64,000 nt of DNA, taken from the NCBI GenBank assembly GCA_029204225.1, contig CM055102.1, forward strand, positions 23,095,390 through 23,159,389. Direction: 5' to 3'. Shown here piece after piece: positions 21,737-32,392 of the stretch. This DNA comes from Diphasiastrum complanatum. Its lineage: Eukaryota; Streptophyta; Lycopodiopsida; Lycopodiales; Lycopodiaceae. A program made the position numbers and the translations under genes. The notes under the pieces are model-generated. The model was not told the DNA's origin, searched no databases, and saw only the letters and a list, made by a program, of their open reading frames with translations. Position 1 is the stretch's first letter; every line of letters begins with the position of its first letter.

Positions 21737-24440
21737 GTCTTGTTCGATGAGAAATGTGTTGATCCTCTGAAACCAAGCTCTGGCAGATTGTTTCGAGCCG
21801 TAAAGTACTTTGTGGAGTTTACGGACATGATTCCTCATACCTTCCAAAAAGTATCCTTCGGGCTAGATCATGTTGATGTCTTCTTGTATAACTCCATTCA
21901 GATAAGCTGTTTCTACATCAAGTTGATGTACTTTGAGGTCGGCAGCTCCAGCATAAGACAGGAGTGTTCGGATCGACGAATGTTTGACTACTGGACTAAA
22001 AGTCTCGTTGTAGTCGACGTTGGGGATCTGAGTGAATCCTCGTGCTACCAGTCTTGCCTTCCTTCGATCAATTGCTCCGTTGGCATTGTATTTAATCTTA
22101 AAGATCGATTTGAGATCGATGATATTGCAACCAATAGGAGCTTTGACTAGTGACCACGTCTGGTTCTTGATCAGAGAGGAATACTCTCTGTCCATAGCTT
22201 CTCTCCAGAGTCTAGTTGACTGAGTGCCTCTTCGACTGTCGTCGGTTCTTGTATCAAGAGACATGCAGACTCAAGAGTATACCTTGTGGGCTGTGTGCGC
22301 ACTCGACTTGACCTTTTGGGAGGACTCGACTGATGAACCACTCCTGGGACTTGTTGCTGGATACCAGCAACGTCTTCGTTTGATTTGCTATCAAAAAGTG
22401 GGTCGACAATAGACACGTCCGAGCTAGAAGCTCGGACAGTCGTGTCAATGGCAGGTGATGAAGGTTATCCTGGAGCAATACCCTTGCCTTTGATGTCGAC
22501 GAACTGATCCTCGATAAAGACTGTATCCAGGCTATACAAGATTTGTTGGGTATCAAGATCATACAGCTTGTATGTATTATCAGATAAAGTATATCCAATC
22601 AGGATGGTCTTGAGACCTTGGAAGTCCAATTTCTTCCTCGTGTCTTTTGGGATCTGCGCGTAGGCAACGCATCCAAATACTCTTGGGCTCTTCACAGAAG
22701 GCTTAGAGCCTGTCCACACCTCGTGGGTGTCTTGCCTGTGAGGGCCTTGGTCGAACATCTATTCTGGACATAAGCTGTAGTGGAGACAGCTTCGGCCCAG
22801 AATCTCTTGGGCAGCGATGCATGCGCTAGCATACATTTGGCTGATTCAACCAAAGTACGATTCTTCCTCTCGGCTAAACCATTAGACTGAGGACTGTAGG
22901 GAGTGATGAATTGTTGCTCAATGCCTTGGCTTTGGCAGTACTCCTTAAACTCGGTAGAGATATATTCTCCACCATTGTCTGACCTTAGGGCCTTGATCGT
23001 CCTTCCAGTCTCCTTTTTTGCACGCTCCTTGAAGATTCTGAGGCAGTTGAAGGCTTCTAATTTTTTCTTTATAAAGCACACCATAGTATCAATAAAAGTT
23101 ATAAAATACTTAGCATCCTACAGGGAAGGATTTTTCATCAGGCCACAAATGTCTGAATGTACAATGTCTAACAATCTCTAGCAATATGTTGATGGCTTGA
23201 TTTGAATGGTTTCCTAGTCTGTTTACCAACTAGACAGTCTTGATAGACAAGTAACTCGACTTTATCACGAGGATAGTCGAGATCAAGAACAATAGATTGT
23301 CTAGACATTTGTTGTACAACAACATGATTCAAGTGACCAAGTCTATAATGCCAAAATAAACTTTTATTTGCATGAATAGAAGTATTGAGCGCCTAACTAG
23401 AGGCAGAAAAGCAATGACTTAATTTATACAAGTATCCATGTCTCTTTTCGAGTGCTAGGATCTTGGTTGTCCTATCAACTACTTTGCACTGATCACATTC
23501 GAATTCTACTCTATGTCCTAGATCTGTGATTCTACTTATAGAGAGCAGATTCGTAGATAAATTTGGTACATACAAGACTTCAGAAAGTAGCTTAGATTGA
23601 TCATTTGCAAAGCTTAATCTTACAATATCTTCACCTTTAATAGCTTGTGTGCGATTGTCGCCAAGGTGAACATATTTCTAGGTATTGTAAGGTGTATAGG
23701 ACTCAAAACAGCCAATGAGACTGGTCATGTGCTAAGTGGCTCCAAAATCCAGGAACCAAGAACTGTCCCCGGATGCTCTTTGATGGCTGGTCATGAAGGC
23801 ATCATGATCCATTTCTTGAATAGGCTGTGGAGCTTCTGTACTGCATTTGCCACTTGATTCGACTGCCCCTTGCTGTTGTTCTTTGCTTGCAGTATCCGAC
23901 AGTCTTGAATTTTGTGGTTGTTTTGCTTGCAATATCTGCAGAACAACTATTTCTTCATCTGTGGATTCGACTGTTCTTTGTGCTGTGCTGGATTCTGGTC
24001 TGGCTTTGATTTCTTCGGGTCTTTCTTCTTCTTCTGCTTAGTCATGCTCTTGTTGGTGTATAAGGCATGAGAATCAGCTAAGGAACTTGAGGCTTCATTC
24101 CTCTGTGTGTCTTCCTACAACAACATAATAATGACTCTCGAAAGATTCAGTTCTGGATGTGTTGTGATGATCATCACCCAACTGACATATGAGCTTGGGA
24201 AGCTTGTAAGCAATTGCATCACTGCGTCTTGATCGTCTATGATAGATCCGAAAATGATCATTTGCATCAGCAGGTTCTTGAATTGGTTGATGTGATTCTG
24301 CAGGGAATCACCATTCGCCATCTTGAGGGAGTAAAACTTCTTCCTGAGATGTAGCTTGGAAGCTATATCTCACACTTCATATAGTGTGCTCAAGATGTCC
24401 TAGACTTCTTTCGATGTCTGAGCCTCGAATACATGGCCGG
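21737..24440 (-). pseudogene. Ty1/copia element gamma: gag to mid-RT, no LTRs
   Basis: On - from 24440: gag (KMANGDSLQNHINQFKNLL, FPSSYVSW), knuckle CRYCKQNNHKIQDC (about 23900-23945), protease WFLDFGAT (about 23735-23760) where Ser of DSG is Phe and a stop follows, pre-integrase NLLSISRITDLGHRV, and integrase RSDNGGEYIS, YSPQSNGLAERKNR, RFWAEAVSTTAY and VFGCVAYAQIPKDT in two overlapping frames. RT starts WREAMDREYSSLIKNQTWSL and ends shortly after SARAWFQRINTF, before the catalytic box. The 21863-22264 RT and 22692-23084 integrase frames are open. Truncated at both ends. Confidence 0.85.
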
Positions 24441-24539
24441 TGTGGAGTTTACAAGAGAGTTAAAATAGAAAATTACAAGACAAGTCTATGCTAATCAACT
24501 AGTTAGTTATTCTTTGTTATTGCTAACTCCTTCAGCTGA

Positions 24540-25257
24540 GTGTGGAGTTCAATATGCCACGCTCATCGAGCTGCTAGGTGGCACTTCGAATTGTTTTATT
24601 CATGTCTATGTCTATCTTGCACATGTCATATAGGCTCCTCATGTTCAGATGATACATTCTTCTGTGCCAGAGATGATCTTCATTTTCTGATGCACTTAAT
24701 ATGCTATCAGAATTGCTGATTATCTTGGCTTGGTAGAGATTTCCTTCTCTGCATCCAACTATCAACAATTTGTTTGTTGTTTTCTCGATTATTCAGCATG
24801 TATTGCCATCGAATAAAACTCAAATTCCAAGATCTGCCATCTTGGACATTGATATCAGGTCTTTTCTCAGTGAAGATACGTAAATTGTTCCTAGCAGCTT
24901 TGCTTGACCTGATAGTGTTTGCACCTATAGAGTCCCAATGCTCTTGACATCATGTCAGCTCCCATCACCTAGAATCATTGCTCTATTATTTTTTAGTTCT
25001 TTGAAGTCGATCAAGATTCTTTTGTTGCAGGTGATGTGTGAGGTTACTTCTGAATCAATGACTACATCGTAGTCTTGTTCAGTGTAGCTTGGTGAAGCTT
25101 CATCGAATATTGTGAAAGCTTCATCACCTTTGTCTGCATCCTTGGACGACTCTGCAACATTTGCTTTGGCAGCTTTGTTCTTTCTTTTCGGGTTTAATCT
25201 ACAATCGTATGCAGAGTGCCCCTTATTCTTGCAGTGCATGCAAGGTATCATTGGGTT
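24540..25257 (-). pseudogene. copia fragment delta: zinc knuckle, protease, pre-integrase
   Basis: On - from 25251: knuckle CMHCKNKGHSAYDC, a linker, then the protease VVIDSEVTSHITCNKR, where the active-site Gly of DSG is Glu. After further stops, GCREGNLYQAKI and the pre-integrase HLWHRRMYHLNMRSLYDM. It ends near 24540. A different family from gamma, to which it is joined at about 24440-24540 by DNA I cannot place. Confidence 0.75.
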
Positions 25258-25265
25258 GAACCATC

Positions 25266-26349
25266 ACTTATTGGCTGTGTCCTAGTTTGTGAATTCAAAC
25301 CAAACACTGCTGATTGCAACATCTATTCCAAGTAAGTGCAACAATCCTTCATCATCATCACCTTATACGTGGATGACACGTTGCTCTTCAGCAACAATAC
25401 CAATTTGGTCAAGGATTCTAAGCAGATGCTATTTTCAGAGTTCGACATGACTTATCTGAGCGAAGCTCACTTCTGTCTGAGCATTCAGATCTACAAAGAC
25501 AGAGCGAGACGACTGATTTACTTCACTCAACAAAGGTCTCTTCACAATGTTCTTAACAGATACAAACTAATGAATTGTAAATTAGCTCACTCATCGATGG
25601 ATCCAGGCCTACATTTGTCAAGGGACCAATGTCTCTAGACCAAGTAGGAAGAGGAGCAAATGAGAGAGTATTCTTATCGGTCGATACTTGGATCTCTCAT
25701 GTACGCAATGGTCTGTACAAGATCAGATATCTCTTTTGCAGTAAGCTCACTCAGCCAATATATGGCTAATCCTGGCATTACCCATTGGAAGGCTCTCATA
25801 AGAGTCATGAGGTATATTTGAGCTACCATGGACCAGTGCATCTGCTATGGAGATATCAACAACAACAATCTTCATCAGCTCAGTGGATATTATGATGCAA
25901 GCTAGGGAGGAGATGTAGACAATCGTAAGTCCACATTTGGATTTACATTCTTCTTCAACGACGGTCCTATCTCATGGAATAGTCGTAAGCAAACCTCTAT
26001 CACACTTTCTTCTACAGAAGCAGAATACATTGCTGCTTCTCAATCTATTAAAGAAGCGTTTTGGTTGAGAAATCTATTGTCAGACATTAATTTGTATCAG
26101 TACAACCCACAATCTTATTCTGCAATAACCAGAGTGCTATTGCCTTATCAACCAACCCTAGATTTCACTCTAGGAGTAACCACATTGAAATCAGATATCA
26201 CTACATCAGGAGCAAAGTTCTCAACAAGGAGGTTAGAACGCAAGGCATGGTTGTAGATATATTCAAGAAAGCATTAAGTGTTAATGCACACAACAAGTTT
26301 TGTGCATTGCTTAGTCTGAAGATCAAGGCATTCACCGATCCAGATTAAG
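25266..26349 (+). pseudogene. copia epsilon RT (C-terminal part) and RNase H
   Basis: It begins FKPNTADCNIYSK (about 25280), then after a stop QQSFIIITLYVDDTLLFSNN with YVDD at 25366-25377, FDMTYLSEAHFCLSIQIYK and SLMYAMVCTRSDISFA (about 25690). RNase H shows YYDAS, NRKSTFGFTFF and STEAEYIAAS (about 26015), and the 3' tail reaches the polypurine tract. It could be the missing C-terminal half of the element at 17945-20553, although about 110 RT codons between the two are absent. Few lesions: stops at about 25315, 25639 and 25820. Confidence 0.8.
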
Positions 26350-26355
26350 GGGGGG
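26345..26355 (+). other. Polypurine tract
   Basis: TTAAGGGGGGG immediately before TGTTGG, the site for plus-strand DNA priming of the epsilon element. Confidence 0.75.
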
Positions 26356-27390
26356 TGTTGGATTTATCTCCTCTACTCTTCTAAATCCTATTTTAATCTA
26401 CCTCCATTCATGCTGCATTTTTACTCATGTTGTCACACAGTCTGCATATTTACATGTAAAATAAGACAGGCGAAAACTCGACTGTCTGCATAAATACAAG
26501 TAAATTTCCATAGGCGAAAAAGGCAAAAAGACCGACACTATGTTCTTACACATGATTTGTGACAGGCGAAAAAGGCGACACTGCCTTACAAAAAATGCCA
26601 AAGGTGTCCCAGGAAAAGCGAAGGCACTCTATAAATCAAATCCTAAGGCATTTCGTCAAAGTGTCACATTTTTTGCATCTTCACCAACGTTCATTTCAGC
26701 GAAGGCTGATGTTGCAGCCTTCTCACGCTCGTCCCATGCAACTGTGCAATCAGATTTGACAACAACAACAGCCACCCACAATCTCCTACAGACAGCACAT
26801 CTATTTTGTACTTTCTTCATCTGCACACCTATAAAATTATGTATATATATTGGATACCATCCGCGTATCCAATGTGTGTGTAAAATAGAGCATGTATCAG
26901 AAGCCTATCAGAGATAGACGAAGTAGATGCCCTCGCGCATTGATTCTTTATTGTCAGTAATAGGATCATTTTTTTTACAGATTGAATTAGCTTTGTAGAG
27001 CACGCGCTTTTGTCCCCTATTGTCTTGTGCTCTACCACATTATTGACATGTATATTTTGCTATACTTAATTTGATAACAGCTCTTTTGTTTAGCATAGAT
27101 TTGTGTCAATATTGTTATGCATTTTTTCATTCTGTCTGACTATCTTGTTGCTCAATCTGGTAATCTATTCTTAGCGAGTTATTATTAGGCTAGTTGCTGA
27201 CAACTAATATTTAGTCTTGCCTTTCGCGACTAATTCACGACTGATTATCAGTCGAGCTCAGTCTAGCTCTTCGTGAATCATTCGCGACTAATAATTTGTC
27301 TGGCTATTTCACGACAAATTATTCTTCTGGTGTTTTGTTGCTTAAATTTTGGCTACCTAATCAGATCGACCGTGATTTCCATCACTAACA
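26356..27390 (+). repeat. 3' LTR of epsilon
   Basis: Starts TGTTGGATT after the polypurine tract. A TATA-like TATATATATTGG is at about 26838-26850. The proposed end CACTAACA at 27390 follows the TG...CA rule; no partner LTR is present to confirm it. It contains repeated GGCGAAAAAGGC words in its first third. Confidence 0.5.
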
Positions 27391-27588
27391 TTCTGTTCAT
27401 TTTTTATAGGCATAGTCATGCTTAGGGAAGGAGTAATATAGCTCATTCCACTGCGCACAACCACATTCCATTCGAGTTTGTTTCTCATTCGAGTTTCGAG
27501 TTCGCTTCTTTTCGTGTTCGTTTTCTTTTTGAGCTATTTTTGTTCCTCACACTCACACACCCTCTTTCCCCAAACACTAACTACACAG
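27391..27588. other. Short non-coding stretch with pyrimidine-rich right end
   Basis: Repeated TTCGAGTT words at 27471-27500, then a pyrimidine-rich run with CTAAC and ACACAG at 27577-27588 that resembles a branch point and splice acceptor before the next reading frame. Confidence 0.35.
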
Positions 27589-28164
27589 AAAGCTCGTGCA
27601 ATCAAAATAGAAGAGTTACCTCTATCTATTGCAATCACCCCAACGTCGAAGGAAATACCATCAAGAGTTGACAAACCAAGTGGCAGCATCACAAAGAAGA
27701 ACAATGTAACATATCCACTACTGAAGTCAGTATTTCAGCAATATCAGCAAAACTTAGCCCTCTTCCTACCCCCTCTGTACAGTCCCAAACTTCAATGGAG
27801 ATTAGATTATCTCCTTTTACCTAGACTTTTGGGATATACCAAAGAACAATGGGAAAGTCCTTGGACTTATTCCAATCTTTATCATTTTTGGGCCAAACTA
27901 TCAACTCATCAAAAAGGCATATTAGCCCTAGCCTTTGCACAAAACCAGTTCAATGCTCAAGTTCAGCATATTAGTTTGATTACATGATGTTTGCCCATGT
28001 ACATCCTTGAATATCTTAGACATAATATTTTACTTGCTCTGGATGAACAGGAGAATAAACTAAACACTATAAATCTTTTTGATGTTTATGGAATTAAATC
28101 TAGTTTTGATCCTATCTCTGTTTCAATATCTAATTTACCATATTTTCATGATAAGTGGTCAGTA
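27589..28164 (+). pseudogene. Unrecognised reading frame, interrupted by copia alpha2
   Basis: A frame of about 190 codons opens behind a splice-acceptor-like site and runs to the edge of the alpha2 LTR at 28165. It has one in-frame TGA at 27985-27987, after which the same frame continues (PMYILEYLRHNILLALDEQ). The protein is rich in Leu, Gln and aromatic residues (LQWRLDYLLLPRLLGYTKEQW); I see no known motif, signal peptide or membrane segment. There is no in-frame ATG near its start, so it may be an internal exon or a decayed element gene. The part beyond the insertion is not found to the right of alpha2. Confidence 0.35.
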
Positions 28165-28848
28165 TGTGAAAGGACTATACTTTAGGACCATATTAAATGG
28201 ATCTACAAGAGATCCAGAAGAGTGATTGGATGCCTGCTTAACAATCTATCAAAAACTAGACACAAGAAAGTTGATCTAGATTGGCAATTTGACAAACAAC
28301 AAGCATTAACAATCAAAAGCATTGATCAACATTGAAATCCGAGCCCACACGTGCAAGCCACAGCCTGTTGTACGGCCTGTAGACTAAGAATAAAGTAGAA
28401 ATCAATTTGTTTTCATTTGGATCACAAAAACTCAATATACATAGTGAACTAGCTTGAGCTTGCCAATGAGCTCCAAAAATATTCTATCTTCTCACTATGG
28501 GATCTTGGAATACATAGCAAATTTGACTTCCTTTGTGAAGTTAGGTGGATTTCCAGCATGTAATGAGGAAGTTAACTAAGCCTTTTTGCCCTAAAATGAA
28601 ACCCTAGTCTATTTCCTAGAGTCATGCTTGGTAGATAGCTAGTTGGTCAATTTTCATCTTAAATCTAGGATTTAGGTCCTATAAACTAGGAATCACTACC
28701 AAAATGACATGACCAACCCTATGGGCTTGACCTAACCTACATTAGGAGTGTATTTCCATGTGGCATCTTGGCCTCACATGTGTGGAATCCGTTATACTAC
28801 ATGGCTTTTGATCAAGCTAGATTTACCAATTTTTTGCAAGTCTTCACA
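28165..28848 (-). repeat. 3' LTR of alpha2 (684 bp)
   Basis: On + it runs TGTGAAAG...CTTCACA, giving 6-bp inverted ends. It is the clear homologue of 31557-31972 and 60370-61070. CACGTG is at 28348-28353. The flanking CAGTA at 28160-28164 would be one target-site copy; its partner is lost with the 5' LTR end. Confidence 0.85.
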
Positions 28849-28862
28849 CTTCTCTTCAAATT
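28849..28862 (-). other. Polypurine tract of alpha2
   Basis: On - TTTGAAGAGAAG directly precedes TGTGAAG, the LTR start. Confidence 0.7.
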
Positions 28863-28869
28863 TAGCTTG

Positions 28870-29820
28870 ACCTATTTACAACTCTCTTGATAGATGAATG
28901 AAAGCTTTTAGAAGTGTCTAAAAAATCTAGTTACAAAGAAGGAACTTTTGAGACTCCAATAGAGAATGATGTCCATGAAGGATCTTTGACCACCTCTTAA
29001 AGGATCCCTTACAAGATGTTCCACAAATGTGTCTATACACATGTAGCACACTTCAAAAACTATACATCATGCCAAGCCATAGATTCCAAGGCATTTTGTG
29101 CACTTGTAGATACATCAATTAAACTATTAAGTGCATAAATAATGTTGCCAAAGACAACTTGCCTTGCTTGATCCATATGATTGAGCCTTGATGGCTCCAT
29201 CTTGATACTCAAAGTTCTTCTTGGAGTCCTCAGGTCTTGAGCTTGCTCCTCCACTTGACTTGACTCCAAACCATCAATGAATTGAGGTGTTGATCCAAAG
29301 GTGCTTCTTTAAGTTTACATATCTTCCACTCTTGAAAGACCACATTTTCACCATTGACAACTTCTTTGATGGAAAACAAGTAGATTATACAATCTCTACT
29401 TGAAGAGCAAAACACTACCATTATTCCTATCCTTGAAATAAGATAATCTTTGGTGCTTACATTAGAATGATCATGCTCAAAGCATGTGGACCCAAAGATT
29501 TCCAATACAAATGATGTTTCATCTTTCATGACACTATTCAAACTATTACAAAAATAGTTATCCAATGAAATTGCTTTATCAACAACAAATGGAGATTTGA
29601 AAGCATCTAATTTCATTGTCTTGTCATAAAGAGTACTAAACATCATAGATCTTAAAGATAAGCAACAAGACACTCCATGTCTACTAATACTATCCAAAAA
29701 GTCTTCAAAGATAGTAGACTCTCCAATGCTTACCATCCTTGCAAGATGCACACTTGAATGAAAAATTTGCATGCAATTTGATGACTTGGCCTTTGTCATT
29801 GATCCATACTTATTGAGGAT
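28870..29820 (-). pseudogene. alpha2 pol remnant: integrase C-terminal part plus RT stump
   Basis: On -, SLNSVMKDETSFVLEIFGSTC and FCSSSRDCIIYLFSIKE correspond to the integrase end (compare HLRVFG...GYSS...YR.Y in other copia), and QNALESMAWHDV corresponds to the start of RT. Only about 25 bases later comes the EHL...ERSFMD block, which in alpha1 lies about 235 codons downstream. The intervening RT, including YVDD, is gone; after a further ~20 codons the RNase H is gone too. Confidence 0.75.
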
Positions 29821-30859
29821 TCTAGATACAAAGAGATGGTACCAACACATCTTCATCACTTGCAGTAAAGACAATCTTTTTGGCATCATTGAATGAGTGT
29901 AAGGTTGAAAAAAAATCCTTTTCACAAGACATGTGGGAGCTAGCCCCACTATCAATCCACCAAGTGTCTCTTGAATTGCTATTGCTTGTTGGTGAGAATG
30001 TAGATGCCATCAAGAATACATCAACTTCATCCTCCTCCTCCTCATGTGCAAGGTTTACTTGTTTGTCCTCCTCCTCTTGTGCTCTTAGCCTCTTGTAGCA
30101 TTCAGATGCATAATGCCCCTACTTTCCACAAAAGAAGCAATTTTGCTTTGACTTGTCCTTTGAAATTGATGCATCATCCTCTTCTTCGACCTCCTTTGGA
30201 TGCTTCTTCTTTCCATTGGTCTTCTTTTAGCCCTTGAATGAGAAATTGGCTTTCTCATCTCCATCCTGCAAGGACAATGAACTCATTCTTGCCTTGGTGT
30301 GGAGCATCCTACACTCTTCAGGAACTATACACTATGAAGTTTTTCTACACTTGGCAAAGTGTCTTGGATGGCAAAACTTTGGACCAAATTTGCAAAGTCA
30401 TCTACTAGACCATTAAGGACAATTTGTATAAGCTCTCCATCATGAATCTTCTCTCCAATAGAAGCCAACTCCCTATTTAGGGACTTGATTCTATGCACTC
30501 TCCTCACTTCTTCTCATGCTTTGCAAAATCTAATTTCTAAGCATGAGGACTCTTTAAGTGTTGCTAGATTCATAGATTGATTTTAAAGACTCCCAAGCCT
30601 CTTTAGCACTAGTACATGCTAATACTTCTCTCAACAAATCATTGCTTACATTCATCTTTACACAATGAAGTGCAAGCCTACATCTCTTCTTGTATTTAGA
30701 TGACTCCTATGCACCTAGAGGTTCATCTTCATCCTCAATCAAGAACTCATAAAGGTCTTGAAGCACCATGAGTGACTCCATCCTAACCTTCCAAATAGCA
30801 TAATCAGTAGAATTCAATCTCTCACGATCTTCTAGAAGGTATGCTCCAATAGATCCCAT
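29821..30859 (-). pseudogene. alpha2 gag, zinc knuckle and protease
   Basis: The gag start ATG is at 30859-30857 (MGSIGAYLLE). Gag shows EKIHDGELIQIVLNGL and AIQDTLPSVEKLHSV. The knuckle CFFCGK*GHYASEC (about 30094-30135) has a stop in its middle. Protease: WWIDSGASSHMSCEKDF (about 29920-29970), catalytic DSG kept. Several stops break gag at 30500-30700. It is the same protein as in alpha3, more decayed. Confidence 0.8.
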
Positions 30860-31544
30860 CTTACTAGTGAGTTCTACACACAAGAAATATATTTGATTGA
30901 CTTGAAACTCACAAAGGTCTCACATTTGTAGTGTTTCACTCAAACTTGATTTCTAATCCAACAAATGGACTTATAATCATAGTTCTATCACTCCTTAACA
31001 AAGTTGGAATGAAGATAAGATGATGTGAAATCTACTTACAATAAAATCTTGCCAAGTTCTCACTCTATTGACTACTCTTGAGAAAATCAATGAACACAAA
31101 GTAGATTGAACTTATTGACCCCCCTAAGTTCTTTTCCAGAACTTTCCCACTATAAACTTGCTTGAAATGCACAAAGATTCAAGTAGCAAGATCCCCTTGA
31201 TCTTGAATCAAAAGAACTTTTTTTGGAAGGATCCTACAAAACAATGCTCAAGAAAATTGGTTTTGATTTGAACCTAGAAACTCACAAAGGTTTCAATTTG
31301 TCTTGATTACTTCAAATCAAAAGCTCACAAATTGAATTTCTTTGGATCAAATGAATATCATGCATTAAATGCAAGTTCAGAGGTTCTCACACGTGTAAAA
31401 AGTATAGATTTGGATCCCTACCAAGTTTGGGATCAAATCCCCTCACCAAAATCAAGATTCTAGCTTGCCCTCTCAATACTAGTTTTTAGCACCAAAACTT
31501 GCTAGAAATGGATTTGCTTTTGATCAATAATGCTCTTGTACTTG
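30860..31544 (-). other. alpha2 5' leader between primer-binding site and gag
   Basis: About 690 bp with no coding frame. Its gag-proximal part (about 30888-31058) is homologous to the unit that is duplicated in alpha3. A packaging role is expected of such leaders in the family, but nothing here shows it directly. Confidence 0.55.
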
Positions 31545-31556
31545 GATCTGATACCA
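31545..31556 (-). other. Primer-binding site of alpha2
   Basis: On - TGGTATCAGATC follows the LTR end TTTCACA without a gap. It is complementary to the initiator Met-tRNA 3' end and confirms the - orientation and LTR border. Confidence 0.85.
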
Positions 31557-31972
31557 TGTGAAAATACTGTACTTTGGGACCATAAATGTATCTACAAAAG
31601 ATCCACAAGAGCGATTGGATGCTTGCTTAACAATCTATCAAAAAACTAGACACAGAAAAGTTGATCTAGATTTGCAATTTGACGAACAACAAGCATTAAC
31701 AATCAAAAGCATTGATCAACATTGAAATCCAAGCCCACACGTGCAATCCATAGCCTGTTGTATGGCCTGTAGATCGATAATGAAGTAGAAATCGATTTGG
31801 TTTCATTTGGATCACAAAAACTCAATGTACATAGTGAACTAGCTTGAGCTTGCCAATGAGCTCCAAAAATATTCTTTCTTCTCACTATGGGAGCTTGGAA
31901 TACATAGCAAATTCAACTCCCTTCGTGAAGTTAGGTGGATTTCCAGCATGTAATAAGGAAGTTAACTTAGCC
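31557..31972 (-). repeat. 5' LTR of alpha2, truncated
   Basis: Matches the first 416 bp (+ orientation) of the LTRs at 28165 and 60370 with roughly 93 percent identity by eye, then stops at 31972, where an unrelated copia tail begins. CACGTG is at 31738-31743. About 268 bp are missing. Confidence 0.85.
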
Positions 31973-32392
31973 TTCAAGAAAATGAAGTCGGAGTAAAAGC
32001 AGTTTTCCTCAGAAAACTAGCCACTAGAAAGCGAGCCAGAAGGACCTCAACATAATGTTTGTGAGCCGCTGCACAATTGAGGAGGGGGGTATGTGGAGGC
32101 CTACATTTCCACATTATCCAATTAATTGCCATATAGTGTCAATTTTTTAAATTTTTGTAACATGTAAATATGCAATAAGGCCTAGACGCATGTAAGGCCT
32201 ATTGCATTTTAGAATTTCATTGCATTAAAATGCTTGTATCATTTCAGAATGACACACAACTATTGCCAACCGATTTTTTATGGTTGATAAGTGACGCCCT
32301 AGCCGTGTCCGCGTCGCTCTGAATTTCAGATTACTAACTTGGATTTATAGGTTAACATCTACACGGAGACTATTCTAATCAATTGTACTACA
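31973..32392 (+). mobile_element. 3' tail, polypurine tract and short LTR of another retrotransposon
   Basis: 31973-32091 is a non-coding tail ending in GAGGAGGGGGG, sharing GCCGCTGCACA with the element at the window start. TGTGGAGG at 32092 starts the LTR; TACTACA at 32386-32392 is a possible end (301 bp). The coding part is absent: it is fused directly to the broken alpha2 LTR. Confidence 0.5.

Larger units (their letters stand above)
28165..31972 (-). mobile_element. Non-autonomous copia element alpha2
   Basis: Complete in outline on -: partial 5' LTR, primer-binding site, ~690-bp leader, gag, protease, integrase remnant, a tiny RT stump, polypurine tract, 3' LTR. RT catalytic core and RNase H are absent. 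The two internal joints are the same as in alpha3 (60370-64000). Relative to alpha3 it has lost a further piece between protease and integrase remnant. The 5' LTR is cut at 31972 and fused to the tail of another element. Confidence 0.85.
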
